Assembly (NCBI GenBank): GCA_021847605.1 | Contig: JAJZQN010000008.1 | Span: forward strand, 60,524-124,523 | DNA length: 64,000 bases | Direction: 5' to 3' | From: Pseudomonadota bacterium | GTDB lineage: Bacteria > Pseudomonadota > Alphaproteobacteria > Sphingomonadales > Sphingomonadaceae | Shown: one piece after another, positions 52,718 to 62,034 of the stretch | Layout: the number at the start of each line of letters is the position of its first letter | Position numbering within the stretch: the first letter of the stretch is position 1 | The notes under the pieces: generated by a model | The model's database searches: none | Told to the model about the DNA's origin: nothing | The model's input: the letters and a program-made list of their open reading frames with translations, nothing else | Position numbers and translations under genes: made by a program

Positions 52718-53158
52718 ATGGCTTATGGTGAGACTTCCCCCCTCGATCTGCCCCGCCCCATTCCCGGCGGCTATGGCAACCGACTGTTCCTGTTTGCCGT
52801 ACGGCGGATGGCGACGGCGGGGGTGAATGATGCCCATGCCGCCAATGCGATGCTGGGGGCGTTCGGGCGCAGCTATCGCCGGCCGCTGGTGCTGATGCGG
52901 GCGATGATGCTGGAACTGGCGCGGGTATCGAGCCGCAAGATATTGGTCGCCCCCTGCTGCTGCGCGCGGATGACGGCGGACGAGGCGCGGTTGATGCAGG
53001 CGACCGGGCAAGCCCTGCGCGAACCGAACACCGCCTATGACGAATTGAGCGTGCTGCTGGGCAACGACCATGCGCTGGGTGCGCTCACCTGCCTACAGGC
53101 GGTGGCGCAGGCGCATAATGACCTTGGTCGGCCGTTGCAGCTTTACGCAGCGGAGTGA
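52718..53158 (+). CDS. Conserved hypothetical protein with Cys-rich motif
   Basis: A 146-residue protein. It is mostly helical and contains an APCCCARMTADE segment with three adjacent cysteines, and a conserved RLFLFAVRRMATAGVNDAHAA N-terminal part. I recall similar uncharacterised sphingomonad proteins (DUF6628-like) but cannot name a function. No signal peptide or membrane segment. The Cys cluster could bind a metal. It overlaps the convergent TPR gene by 16 bases. Confidence 0.65.
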   Translation: MAYGETSPLDLPRPIPGGYGNRLFLFAVRRMATAGVNDAHAANAMLGAFGRSYRRPLVLMRAMMLELARVSSRKILVAPCCCARMTADEARLMQATGQALREPNTAYDELSVLLGNDHALGALTCLQAVAQAHNDLGRPLQLYAAE

Positions 53159-53904
53159 GAGGCGCGCAATTCGTTCAGCCTTTCACTGGCCCAGCGATAC
53201 ATGTCGGCCTGTGCGGCGCGTTGGGTCCGATCCATGCGCCGCGCCCGTTGCTCGACTTCTTCCAATATCTCCCGCGCGCGGCTCCGGTCGCCCTGATCCA
53301 GCAAGAATGCGGCATAGTGACAGCGCGCCTCCTCGCCCGCGATGCGCGTCACCACCTGTTCGAACAGGCTGCGTGCTTCGGCGGCACGACCAAGATCAGC
53401 CAGAATGCGCGCGCGTAGCAGGGCGCGCCGGTCCCATTCCGATCCGGGTGACAGGTCGGGGACTCCGTTGAGCAGTTCCAGCCCCTGATGGCTGTCGCCC
53501 CGTTCGAACAGGACACCCGCCAGCTTCACCTGCGTCCCCCAGTCTCCACCGGGGCCAAGCGCCAATGCCGTGCGATAGGCGCGCTCCGCCTCCTCGAACC
53601 GGCCCCGCGCAGCCTGTGCATCGCCCAGCGCGATATGATTGGCGGCGGTGTCGGCCAGTTCCACGGCGGATTGCGCCCGGCGAACATCGCGTTCCGGGTC
53701 GACGCGGACCGTTGCCTGCGACCGGGCGGTGCGCAGGTGCCGGTTGTTCCAGTGCGCAGGCAGAATTTCCAGCACCAGATAGGCAAAACAGCCCATCAGC
53801 GAGAAAAAGAAGATGAAGAGCAGCCATATCTGGCTGCGCCCGGACCGGATGACATGCACCGCGCAGAGAAGTTGCACGCACATGGAAGCGACGAGGAAGA
53901 TCAT
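53143..53904 (-). CDS. Membrane-anchored TPR protein
   Basis: A 253-residue protein with two N-terminal membrane helices (MIFLVASMCVQLLCAVHVI and IWLLFIFFFSLMGCFAYLVLEIL), then four or five TPR-like repeats (AANHIALGDAQAARGRFEEAERAYRTALAL, VKLAGVLFERGDSHQGLELL). This is the PLDc_N-plus-TPR arrangement seen in small inner-membrane scaffolds. The ATG overlaps the stop of the AmpG-like permease (ATGA), so it is the second gene of that operon; its C-terminus overlaps the convergent hypothetical gene. Confidence 0.8.
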   Translation of the reverse strand: MIFLVASMCVQLLCAVHVIRSGRSQIWLLFIFFFSLMGCFAYLVLEILPAHWNNRHLRTARSQATVRVDPERDVRRAQSAVELADTAANHIALGDAQAARGRFEEAERAYRTALALGPGGDWGTQVKLAGVLFERGDSHQGLELLNGVPDLSPGSEWDRRALLRARILADLGRAAEARSLFEQVVTRIAGEEARCHYAAFLLDQGDRSRAREILEEVEQRARRMDRTQRAAQADMYRWASERLNELRASHSAA

Positions 53905-55235
53905 GGGGCGATCTCAGCAGCCTTTTGTGTATCTTCCGTGGCAGCCGTCCCGACGCTGGCGTCGATCAGGCCGGCACGCATCATCAGCCAGAACAGCAGG
54001 ATGCCCGGCACCGCCAACGCCGTCGTCAACAGATAGAATTGGACATAGCCAAAGCGCTCGATCAACGCTCCCGCCGTCGTGCCGGTCAGGAACCGGCCGA
54101 CGATGCTGGCCGCCGCGGAAATCAGGGCATATTGCGCAGCGGTGAAGCGCAGGTCGCACAGGGCAGAGAAATAGGCCACCACCGTGACCCCGCCGATGCC
54201 GCTGGCGATATTTTCAAAGCCGATCGCGCCCGCCATGCCCCAATTGCTTTTGCCCAGCGCCGCCAGCGCCGCAAAGCTGAAATTGGACACGCACATTAGG
54301 ATCAGACTGAGCAGTACCGACCGTTTCAGGCCCATGCGCGCATAGAGAATGCCGCCAATGAAGATGCCGAGCAGATAGGCCCAAAAGCCCATGCCGACGT
54401 CATAAATCGCGATTTCATCATTGCTGAAACCCAGATCGTCGAACAACAGGCGGAATGTGAGGTTGGCGAGCGTGTCGCCAATCTTGTGCAGCAGGATGAA
54501 TAACAGCACCAGAACAGCGCCGCGCCGCTTGAAGAATTCGACCAGCGGCCCGGCGATCGACTGGGCGACTTCGCCTATGCCCCGGCGGGCGACCGGATCG
54601 CGATGCCGTTCCGGCTCGCCCATGATAAGACCGGTGAGCATCGCGGGCAGCGCGAACAGGGCGCAGGCCAGATAGGCGCCGTGCCAGCCGATCCGCGCCG
54701 CCAGCACCAGCGCCAGCGATCCCGCCGCGACCGAACCGATACGCCAGCCATATTGCGACATGCCCGATCCGACACCCAATTGCTCCGGCTTCAGCAATTC
54801 GATGCGATAGGCGTCGATCACGATGTCAAAGGTTGCGCCCGCCACCCCGACGAGGACGGCGGCATAAGCGGTCTGAACCAGGCTGGCCTTTGGATCGACC
54901 AAGGCGAGCCAGGCAATGGCGCCCATGACGAAGACACCGGCGACCAGCAGCCAGGACACGCGCTGACCCAGACGGCCCAGCACCGGCAGGCGCACGCCAT
55001 CGACCATCCACGCCCACAGCCATTTGAGGTTGTAGACGAGGAAAGCGAGGGTGAAGGTCGTCACCGCTTTCTTGTCGATGCCGTCCTGCGCCAGCCGGGT
55101 GGTGAGCGTCGCGGCGATCATCGCAAAGGGCGCACCGGACGACACCCCCAGGAAGAAGGAGGCGAGCGGTGCCGGTTGAACATAGGGCTTTACCGCGTCG
55201 GCCCAGCCTTTGCGGCCGGTGGTGGCGTCGGTCAT
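53901..55235 (-). CDS. AmpG-like muropeptide MFS permease
   Basis: A 444-residue inner-membrane permease with about 12-14 helices. The start of the mature family match, FFLGVSSGAPFAMIAATLTTRLAQDGIDKKAV, and the later DTLANLTFRLLFDDLGFS segment are AmpG-like. AmpG imports GlcNAc-anhydromuropeptides in cell-wall recycling and links to beta-lactamase induction. The ATG at 55235 has GGGGGA upstream; the frame back to 55328 lacks similarity. No other recycling gene is next to it. Confidence 0.85.
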   Translation of the reverse strand: MTDATTGRKGWADAVKPYVQPAPLASFFLGVSSGAPFAMIAATLTTRLAQDGIDKKAVTTFTLAFLVYNLKWLWAWMVDGVRLPVLGRLGQRVSWLLVAGVFVMGAIAWLALVDPKASLVQTAYAAVLVGVAGATFDIVIDAYRIELLKPEQLGVGSGMSQYGWRIGSVAAGSLALVLAARIGWHGAYLACALFALPAMLTGLIMGEPERHRDPVARRGIGEVAQSIAGPLVEFFKRRGAVLVLLFILLHKIGDTLANLTFRLLFDDLGFSNDEIAIYDVGMGFWAYLLGIFIGGILYARMGLKRSVLLSLILMCVSNFSFAALAALGKSNWGMAGAIGFENIASGIGGVTVVAYFSALCDLRFTAAQYALISAAASIVGRFLTGTTAGALIERFGYVQFYLLTTALAVPGILLFWLMMRAGLIDASVGTAATEDTQKAAEIAP

Positions 55236-55324
55236 GATAGGTGCGTCCCCCGCAACTTGTGATTTGGCCGCCACCATATGATCTGACGCGCGGCTGGCAA
55301 GAGGGATGCCTTGGCGTGATGACG

Positions 55325-55777
55325 TCAATCGGTGAAGAGGCTGAGGCCCGGTGGCGATTTGGGGCGGCGCACGCCACGCAATATCGCATCGACGACGCGA
55401 ATTGCGGCGATCAGGTCGCGGGGATGATAGGGTTTGGCAAGACAGCCCATCGCCAGCGTGCGCGCGTCAACCGGGCAGGATGCAGTAACGAACAGCACGG
55501 GCAGCCCCTTTTCACGGGCATAGACGGCGACGTCGATCCCGGTCAGCGCACCGCGCAAACCCACGTCGGCAATGACCAGATCGATGCCGCCGGCGTCGAT
55601 GGCGTGAATGGCATGGCCATGATCCTCCACCGTGGCGGCAATGCGATAGCCGCCCTGTACCAGCGCATGCTCATTGTCAAAGGCGACAAGCGGTTCGTCC
55701 TCCACCACCAGCACGGTGCGGATGCCGCTGTGGCGGGTAACACGCCCTCCTTCACCCCTGACCAGTCCGAAAAACAT
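55325..55777 (-). CDS. Receiver-only response regulator
   Basis: About 150 residues with one CheY-type receiver: acidic pocket in VLVVEDEPLVA, phospho-acceptor Asp in LVIADVGL, Thr in VLFVTAS and Lys in CLAKPYHPRDL. The C-terminal tail is short and basic, with no output domain, so it probably works through a partner in a phosphorelay. The start is uncertain: 55777 (AGGGTGG upstream) is preferred over 55804 and 55816. It stands alone. Confidence 0.8.
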   Translation of the reverse strand: MFFGLVRGEGGRVTRHSGIRTVLVVEDEPLVAFDNEHALVQGGYRIAATVEDHGHAIHAIDAGGIDLVIADVGLRGALTGIDVAVYAREKGLPVLFVTASCPVDARTLAMGCLAKPYHPRDLIAAIRVVDAILRGVRRPKSPPGLSLFTD

Positions 55778-55935
55778 TTGCCAAGCCCACCCTGTTTCCG
55801 CCATGCACCCGAACAAACGCCGCGCCCGCCCGCCCGGTTGCCGGCCATGACATCATGGCCCCTTCGGGCAAGCGCCGGGACGGCACCATTCAGCCTGTTG
55901 CTGGTTGATTTCCCATATGGGAAGAGCCAGTGCCC

Positions 55936-57393
55936 ATGAAAAGGAATTCAACGTTGGAACCGCCGAAAAAATCAGGACCGCCCCGCCGGGCCGGACCCGG
56001 TGGCCCCAGACGCCCGAACGACACCCGGAAATCCGGTCCGGGCCGTTTCAATCGTGACGGAAAAGCAGGCGCAGACAGAGCGGCCGATGGCGAGCGCCGC
56101 CCCGTCCGCGGCAAGTCCGGCCGGGACGGCGGAGCGTCGGAGGCTTTCCGGTCGGAACGTGGACGCCCCAGCGGCCCGCGCCCGAATGCCCCCCGATCCG
56201 ATGGCCGTCGTTCGGATGCTCCGCGCTCGGAAAATGCCCGATCGGATAGGCCACGTGCCGAAAAACCTTATTCGGATAGACCCTATGCGGACAAGCCGCG
56301 TGGCGATCGCCCGCATGCGGGTGGACCGCGCGGAGGCAAGCCACGTGCCGATGCTCCCCGGTCCGACCGTGCCCGCAAGGACGGAGCCGGCTTTGATCGC
56401 CCGCGTTCGGACAGGTTCGGGTCCGACGCTGCGCGTTCCGACAGACCCCGCGTCGAAAGGCCGCAGTCCGACAGAGCGCGCCCGGATAGAGGGGCGTCCG
56501 ACCGTGCCGCCCCAGTTCGAAGTGGCCCACGCGGCGCCGCGCGCGACGGCACGAAACCATCCTATCCGCCACGCAGGCCCGGTCCGCGCAAGGGCGCTTC
56601 GGCCGATGCCCCCGCCAATCCGCATCCGGCTCACGCCGCCGCCATGGACGATGGCAAGGGCGAACCGCAGCGTATCGCCAAATTGCTGGCCCGCGCCGGT
56701 GTCGCATCGCGTCGCGAAATCGAGCGGATGATCGAGGACGGCCGGATCGCAAAGGACGGCGTGCTGTTGGACACGCCGGCGACGCTGCTGACATCCTTGC
56801 ATGGCGTGACCGTCGATGGCGTGGCGGTGGCCGCCCCCGCCCCTGCCCGCCTGTTCCTGTTCCACAAGCCGACCGGCTATCTCACCACGGAGCGCGATCC
56901 GGCTGGCCGTCCGACCATCTATGACCGCCTGCCCGAAGGATTGCCGCGCCTGATGCCCATTGGGCGGCTGGACATGAATACCGAGGGGCTGTTGCTGATG
57001 ACCACCGATGGCGGTTTCAAGCGGCAGATGGAATTGCCCGCGACCGGCGTGCCGCGCACCTATCGCGCTCGCGCCTTTGGCGAAGTCAGCCAGCAGCAAC
57101 TGGAAGACCTGTTCGACGGGATAGAGATTGACGGCATCCAATATGGCCAGATCGAGGCCAATCTGGAACGGCGCACGGGCCGCAACCAGTGGATCGAAAT
57201 GACCTTGACCGAAGGCAAGAACCGCGAAGTGCGACGGGTGCTGGAGCATCTGGACCTGAAGGTCAATCGCCTGATCCGTACATCCTATGGTCCCTTCACG
57301 CTGGGCGAATTGCCGGTCGGTGCGGTTGAGGAAGTGCGCCAGCATGACCTGATCGTCTTTCGCAAGAGCCTGACAAAGGGCGGCGCGGAATGA
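55936..57393 (+). CDS. rluB: RluB-type 23S rRNA pseudouridine synthase with long disordered N-terminal arm
   Basis: About 485 residues. The first 235 are an Arg/Asp/Ser/Pro-rich arm made of repeats such as RSDRP, RSDAPR and SDRARP, without fold. Then come an S4 RNA-binding domain (RIAKLLARAGVASRREIERMIEDGRIAKDG), the RsuA/RluB catalytic core with Asp in GRLDMNTEG, and TEGKNREVRRVL. The enzyme isomerises a uridine in 23S rRNA near the peptidyl centre. The ATG at 55936 is preferred; GTG at 55930 is an alternative. Its end overlaps rsmD (ATGA). Confidence 0.88.
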   Translation: MKRNSTLEPPKKSGPPRRAGPGGPRRPNDTRKSGPGRFNRDGKAGADRAADGERRPVRGKSGRDGGASEAFRSERGRPSGPRPNAPRSDGRRSDAPRSENARSDRPRAEKPYSDRPYADKPRGDRPHAGGPRGGKPRADAPRSDRARKDGAGFDRPRSDRFGSDAARSDRPRVERPQSDRARPDRGASDRAAPVRSGPRGAARDGTKPSYPPRRPGPRKGASADAPANPHPAHAAAMDDGKGEPQRIAKLLARAGVASRREIERMIEDGRIAKDGVLLDTPATLLTSLHGVTVDGVAVAAPAPARLFLFHKPTGYLTTERDPAGRPTIYDRLPEGLPRLMPIGRLDMNTEGLLLMTTDGGFKRQMELPATGVPRTYRARAFGEVSQQQLEDLFDGIEIDGIQYGQIEANLERRTGRNQWIEMTLTEGKNREVRRVLEHLDLKVNRLIRTSYGPFTLGELPVGAVEEVRQHDLIVFRKSLTKGGAE

Positions 57394-57929
57394 GGATCAT
57401 TTCAGGCCAATGGCGCGGACGTCCACTCGCCGCCCCCAAGGGCGATGCCACCCGCCCCACCGCCGACCGTACGCGCGAAACATTGTTTTCGATGCTGACC
57501 AGCCGGGTCGGGTCGTTCGAGGGGCTGAAAGTCGGGGATTTCTTCGCCGGTTCGGGCGCGCTGGGCTTTGAGGCATTGTCGCGGGGCGCGGCATCCTGCC
57601 TGTTCGTGGAGCAGGACAGGGCGGCGCTCGACATCATTCGCGCCAATGGCGACAAGCTGGGCATCCGCCCGGACATTCGGGCGTCGAGCGTATTGTCGCT
57701 TGGCCCGGCTCCCGCTCCGCTCGACCTGCTGTTCATGGACCCGCCCTATGGCACCGGCGCGGGACAGGTGGCGCTCGACAAGCTGGCGCGGCTGGGATGG
57801 ACCAATGCGGCGACGTGGATCAGCATTGAAACCGACCGGCGCGAAGATGTGGCGGTAAAGGGCTTTGCCATCGACACGGTGCGCGATGTCGGCAAGGCGC
57901 GGATCACCCTGTTGCGGGCCGAGGATTAA
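57390..57929 (+). CDS. rsmD: 16S rRNA (guanine966-N2) methyltransferase
   Basis: A 179-residue SAM methyltransferase. The SAM-binding motif is DFFAGSGALGFEAL and the catalytic motif is MDPPYGTG. It methylates G966 of 16S rRNA. Start overlaps the rluB stop, and the pair is a frequent operon. Confidence 0.95.
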   Translation: MRIISGQWRGRPLAAPKGDATRPTADRTRETLFSMLTSRVGSFEGLKVGDFFAGSGALGFEALSRGAASCLFVEQDRAALDIIRANGDKLGIRPDIRASSVLSLGPAPAPLDLLFMDPPYGTGAGQVALDKLARLGWTNAATWISIETDRREDVAVKGFAIDTVRDVGKARITLLRAED

Positions 57930-57933
57930 GTGG

Positions 57934-58698
57934 TTGAGCGCTAACGGCACCAACTGGTTCGATCAGGGGGGCGCCGATTATGCGCGCTATCGCCCCGATT
58001 ATCCTGAGGCGCTGGCAGGCGCGCTGGCCGACCTGACGCCCGACCGGCGGCTGGCGGTGGACGTGGGGTGCGGCAACGGGCAGTTCAGCCGGTTGCTGAC
58101 CGCCCACTTTGACCGGGTAATCGCCCTCGACCCCAGCGCGGATCAGATCGCACATGCCATACCGGCCGAGCGGATAGACTATCGGGTGGCGCCCGCTGAA
58201 GCGCTGCCGGTCGACGATGGATCGGCCGGGCTGATCATGGCGGCACAGGCAGCGCACTGGTTCGACCTGCCCGTATTTTATGACGAGGTGCGCAGGATCG
58301 CCACCCCTGACGCGGTAGTGGCTCTCGTCAGCTATGGCGTGATGGAAGCGCCGGATGATCCGAACATTCACACCCTGCTTCGTCGCTTTCATGACGAAGA
58401 TGTCGGGCCATGGTGGCCCGCCGAACGCAAGCTGGTCGTCAGCGGTTATGCCGACATGGATTTTCCGTTCGATGGTGTGGAGATGCCATCGGTCGCGATC
58501 GAGCGCCGATGGAATTTGCAGCAATTGATGGGCTATGTCGCGACATGGTCAGCCGTGCGCCATGCGCTGAATGCCGGTCAGGCGCAGATACTGGTCGATT
58601 TCGAAGCGGACATGCGCGCCCTGTGGGGGGATGAGGACAGGCCAGTCGCCATGGCATGGCCGATCAGCGTCAGGGCGGGGCGGGTTTTCCCCGCCTGA
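57934..58698 (+). CDS. Class I SAM-dependent methyltransferase
   Basis: About 254 residues. An N-terminal FDQGGADYARYRPDYPEAL segment and the SAM motif AVDVGCGNGQFSRLL identify a UbiE/Methyltransf_11-type enzyme (Tam-like). Start is probably the TTG at 57934, with GAGG in the rsmD 3' end; no in-frame ATG gives a full domain. It follows rsmD by 4 bases. Substrate unknown. Confidence 0.82.
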   Translation: MSANGTNWFDQGGADYARYRPDYPEALAGALADLTPDRRLAVDVGCGNGQFSRLLTAHFDRVIALDPSADQIAHAIPAERIDYRVAPAEALPVDDGSAGLIMAAQAAHWFDLPVFYDEVRRIATPDAVVALVSYGVMEAPDDPNIHTLLRRFHDEDVGPWWPAERKLVVSGYADMDFPFDGVEMPSVAIERRWNLQQLMGYVATWSAVRHALNAGQAQILVDFEADMRALWGDEDRPVAMAWPISVRAGRVFPA

Positions 58699-58714
58699 CG
58701 CCAATATTGGCCGG

Positions 58715-59074
58715 TTAACGCGGTTTCTTCGCCTCGCCCGGATTGACGCAGCTATCCTGCACGCTCTTGCTGCACTTGGGATATTGCTTCGCCTCGGTGG
58801 GGGCGGGCGTCATATTCCCGCCGACCGTTACCGGATTGGCCGACGACCCCACAGGCGCACCGGGGTCGTTCGGCACATCGGCAGGCGCGGGCGCCATATC
58901 GACACTGGACGGGACTGCGCCGGTCGGTTGCCCTGCATTGGGATCGGCAGACGGAGCCGGCGTCATGGCGTCGCCGGGCGGCAGGCTGGACGGTGCGGGC
59001 GTCTGTTGCGCCATGACTGGCGCCCCGGCTGTCAGGCCAAGCACCGCGATACCGGCAAGCATGATGGTTTTCAT
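58715..59074 (-). CDS. Small secreted Pro/Ala-rich protein
   Basis: About 119 residues: signal peptide (KTIMLAGIAVLGLTAGAPVMAQ) and a low-complexity Pro/Ala/Asp region (TPAPSADPNAGQPTGAVP...) ending in a short cysteine-bearing tail KCSKSVQDSCVNPGEA. AAAGGA precedes the ATG at 59074. Nothing indicates an enzyme; a periplasmic or surface peptide is likely. The two cysteines may form a disulfide. Confidence 0.7.
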   Translation of the reverse strand: MKTIMLAGIAVLGLTAGAPVMAQQTPAPSSLPPGDAMTPAPSADPNAGQPTGAVPSSVDMAPAPADVPNDPGAPVGSSANPVTVGGNMTPAPTEAKQYPKCSKSVQDSCVNPGEAKKPR

Positions 59075-59186
59075 CGGATCATCCTTTCCTTCATTCTGCG
59101 CCCCGGACGAGGCGAAAACCGGCATGGAATGTCCGATGTTCCAAAGGGCGCGACGAACGGAGGTTCGTCAGCGCCCGATGGCTTGA

Positions 59187-59582
59187 TCACCCTTCAGGAT
59201 AACGGTCGAACTTGGGCAGGCCGTCCATAGCCGCCACCCATGGCAGCGCTTCGGCAACCTGCACATGCACCTGCGGCGGGATGGCCGTGGGGTCATCCAG
59301 TGTTGCACTCAAAATATCGATGGCTCCGGCAAAGGCCACCGGATTGGTATAGAAAAGGCTGGTGCCGCACGTACCGCAAAATTGGCGCGTTGCATGTTCG
59401 GACGATTTATAAAGAACCGGCTGCCCCTCAATCTTCACCGCGTCCTGCGGGAACAAGGCCCATCCGGTCAGCGGCGCACCGGTGCTGGCCCGGCAATCGG
59501 CGCAATGGCACACCGCGCTGTAAATAGGATCGCCCGATGCTTCGTAGCGGATCGCCCCGCACTGGCATTTACCCGTCAGCAT
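59187..59582 (-). CDS. GFA family (glutathione-dependent formaldehyde-activating-like) protein
   Basis: A 131-residue zinc protein. Cysteine pairs are GKCQCGAIRY, VCHCADCRASTG and FCGTCGTSLF, all standard for the family. Despite the name, most members have no proven formaldehyde activity. It lies between the small secreted protein and the divergent helicase gene. Confidence 0.9.
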   Translation of the reverse strand: MLTGKCQCGAIRYEASGDPIYSAVCHCADCRASTGAPLTGWALFPQDAVKIEGQPVLYKSSEHATRQFCGTCGTSLFYTNPVAFAGAIDILSATLDDPTAIPPQVHVQVAEALPWVAAMDGLPKFDRYPEG

Positions 59583-59699
59583 CCCTCGACCTCCTCTTGC
59601 ATGATTCGCCTTTTGTTCTCATAGAAGGGGCATCGCCGCAAGGGGCTGTCCGACGTCCTGCCCCTTGCCCCTGCCCCCGCCTGACCCTAGTTGATCGCC

Positions 59700-61976
59700 A
59701 TGACTTTGCCAGCCCCCTCCCCCAATGACCCGCCCTATCTGACCGGGTTGAACACGCCCCAGCGGGAGGCGGTGCTGACGACCGAAGGGCCGGTGCTGGT
59801 GCTGGCGGGCGCAGGCACGGGCAAGACGGCGGCGCTGACCGCGCGCCTCGCCCACCTGATCGCGACGAAGCGGGCATGGCCGTCGGAAATATTGGCCGTC
59901 ACCTTCACCAACAAGGCGGCGCGGGAAATGCGCGCGCGCGTCGGCAAGATGATCGGCGACGCGGTGGAGGGCATGCCATGGCTCGGTACATTCCATGCCA
60001 TTGCGGCCAAGATGCTGCGTCGCCATGCCGAACTGGTTGGCCTGCAATCCAACTTCACCATCCTCGACACCGACGATCAGTTGCGCCTGATGAAGCAGCT
60101 TATTCAGGCGGAGGGGATCGATGAAAAGCGCTGGCCCGCGCGGCAATTGGGCGGGCTGATCGACCAGTGGAAGAATAAGGGCTGGACGCCCGAAGATGTC
60201 GGCGCGGGCGAGAGCGAGGGCTATGCCCATGGCAAGGGGCAAAAGCTCTATGCCGCCTATCAGGCTCGACTGCGCGACGTAAATGCATGCGATTTCGGTG
60301 ACTTGCTGCTGCATGTTCTGACGATATTGAAAAAGCATCGTGACGTGCTGGAGCAATATCAGCAGAAATTCCGCTATATCATGGTGGACGAATATCAGGA
60401 CACCAATAGCAGCCAATATCTGTGGCTGCGCCTGCTGGCGCAGACCCGCAAAAATATCTGCTGCGTGGGCGACGATGATCAGTCCATCTATTCATGGCGC
60501 GGCGCAGAGGTTGCCAATATCCTGCGGTTCGAAAAGGATTTTCCTGGCGCTGTAACGATCCGGCTGGAGCAGAATTATCGATCCACCCCCCATATTCTGG
60601 GCGCAGCGTCCGGTGTGATTGCCGAAAATGGCAACCGCCTTGGCAAGACATTGTGGACCGACATCGACGTCGGCGAAAAGGTGCGCGTCATCGGCGTGTG
60701 GGACGGGCCGGAAGAGGCGCGCCGCATCGGCGAAGAGATTGAGACGATAGAGCGCAGCGGCGCGTCGCTGGATGAAGTGGCCATCCTCGTCCGCGCCCAG
60801 CATCAGACCCGCGAATTTGAAGACCGCTTCATTCAGATCGGCCTGCCCTATCGCATCGTGGGCGGTTTCCGCTTCTATGAACGCGCCGAAATTCGCGATG
60901 CGCTGGCCTATCTGCGCCTGATCAACCAGCCTGCCGACGATCTGGCGTTCGAACGGATCGTCAATGTCCCCAAGCGTGGATTGGGCGACAAGGCGGTGGA
61001 GAAACTGCATCGGCTGGCGCGGGCCGAGGGCATTCCCCTCACCCTCGCCGCCGCCCGCATCCTCGACACCGATGAACTAACGCCGCAGGCACGCCGGTCG
61101 CTGGGCGCATTCGTCGGCGATCTGGCGCGCTGGCGCGACCGGGCGGCGCAACTGCCCCATGCCGAACTGGCGCGGCAGATATTGGACGAAAGCGGCTATA
61201 CCGCGATGTTGCAGGCCGAGCGCACGACGGAAAGCGCCGGGCGGCTCGAAAACCTGTCCGAACTGGCCCGCGCGATGGAAGAATATGAAACGCTGGGCGC
61301 GTTCCTGGAGCATGTCAGTCTGGTCATGGACAATGAGGCTCAGGCGGATGAACGCAAAATCACGATCATGACCATCCATGCCGCCAAGGGGCTGGAATTC
61401 GACACCGTGTTTCTGGCCGGGTGGGAGGAAGGCATCTTCCCTTCCCAACGCGCACTGGATGAGGGCGGCCTCAACAGCCTGGAGGAGGAACGGCGCCTCG
61501 CCTATGTCGCGATCACACGCGCGCGGCGACGCTGCACCATTTTGCATGCCGCCAATCGCCGTATCTATGGCCAGTGGACCAGCAGCATCCCCTCTCGCTT
61601 CGTCGGCGAATTGCCGCCCGAGCATGTGGAGGAGGAAAGCAGCATGTCAGGCGGAGCGTCGCTGTGGCGGGCCAACTGGTCCGAACGCGAAGACCCGTTC
61701 GCCAATGTGAAGCGCGGCGATGGGCGCGGCCCCGGCTGGCAGCGGGCGCAATCGTCGGGCCAGTTCAGCCGCGAGCCGGTCCGCATCGTGGAGGCCCGCA
61801 CATCCGCCGTGTCGATCGGCAACAAGGGGCGCAGCGACATGAGCGTGGGCCTGCGCGTTTTTCACCAGAAATTCGGCTATGGCACAGTGGCCCAGATTGA
61901 GGGCAACAAGCTGGAGATCGATTTCGAAACGGCCGGGCGCAAGCGGGTGATGGACAGCTTCGTTTCCATCGCTTGA
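59700..61976 (+). CDS. uvrD: UvrD/PcrA-type superfamily 1 DNA helicase
   Basis: A 758-residue 3'-5' helicase for mismatch and excision repair. Motifs: LNTPQREAV, Walker A AGAGTGKT (about residue 40), Ia TFTNKAAREM, II VDEYQDTN, III GDDDQSIYSWRGA, V TIHAAKGLEFDTVFLAG and VI VAITRARRR. The C-terminal VFHQKFGYGTV segment is the UvrD/PcrA tail. The ATG at 59700 is used; TTG at 59691 is possible. It stands divergent from the GFA gene. Confidence 0.95.
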   Translation: MTLPAPSPNDPPYLTGLNTPQREAVLTTEGPVLVLAGAGTGKTAALTARLAHLIATKRAWPSEILAVTFTNKAAREMRARVGKMIGDAVEGMPWLGTFHAIAAKMLRRHAELVGLQSNFTILDTDDQLRLMKQLIQAEGIDEKRWPARQLGGLIDQWKNKGWTPEDVGAGESEGYAHGKGQKLYAAYQARLRDVNACDFGDLLLHVLTILKKHRDVLEQYQQKFRYIMVDEYQDTNSSQYLWLRLLAQTRKNICCVGDDDQSIYSWRGAEVANILRFEKDFPGAVTIRLEQNYRSTPHILGAASGVIAENGNRLGKTLWTDIDVGEKVRVIGVWDGPEEARRIGEEIETIERSGASLDEVAILVRAQHQTREFEDRFIQIGLPYRIVGGFRFYERAEIRDALAYLRLINQPADDLAFERIVNVPKRGLGDKAVEKLHRLARAEGIPLTLAAARILDTDELTPQARRSLGAFVGDLARWRDRAAQLPHAELARQILDESGYTAMLQAERTTESAGRLENLSELARAMEEYETLGAFLEHVSLVMDNEAQADERKITIMTIHAAKGLEFDTVFLAGWEEGIFPSQRALDEGGLNSLEEERRLAYVAITRARRRCTILHAANRRIYGQWTSSIPSRFVGELPPEHVEEESSMSGGASLWRANWSEREDPFANVKRGDGRGPGWQRAQSSGQFSREPVRIVEARTSAVSIGNKGRSDMSVGLRVFHQKFGYGTVAQIEGNKLEIDFETAGRKRVMDSFVSIA

Positions 61977-62034
61977 CCCACGCCCACAAAGAAAGCGAGT
62001 GACGGCGCCGCCTTCCCTGTGACATGGGCGGGCC

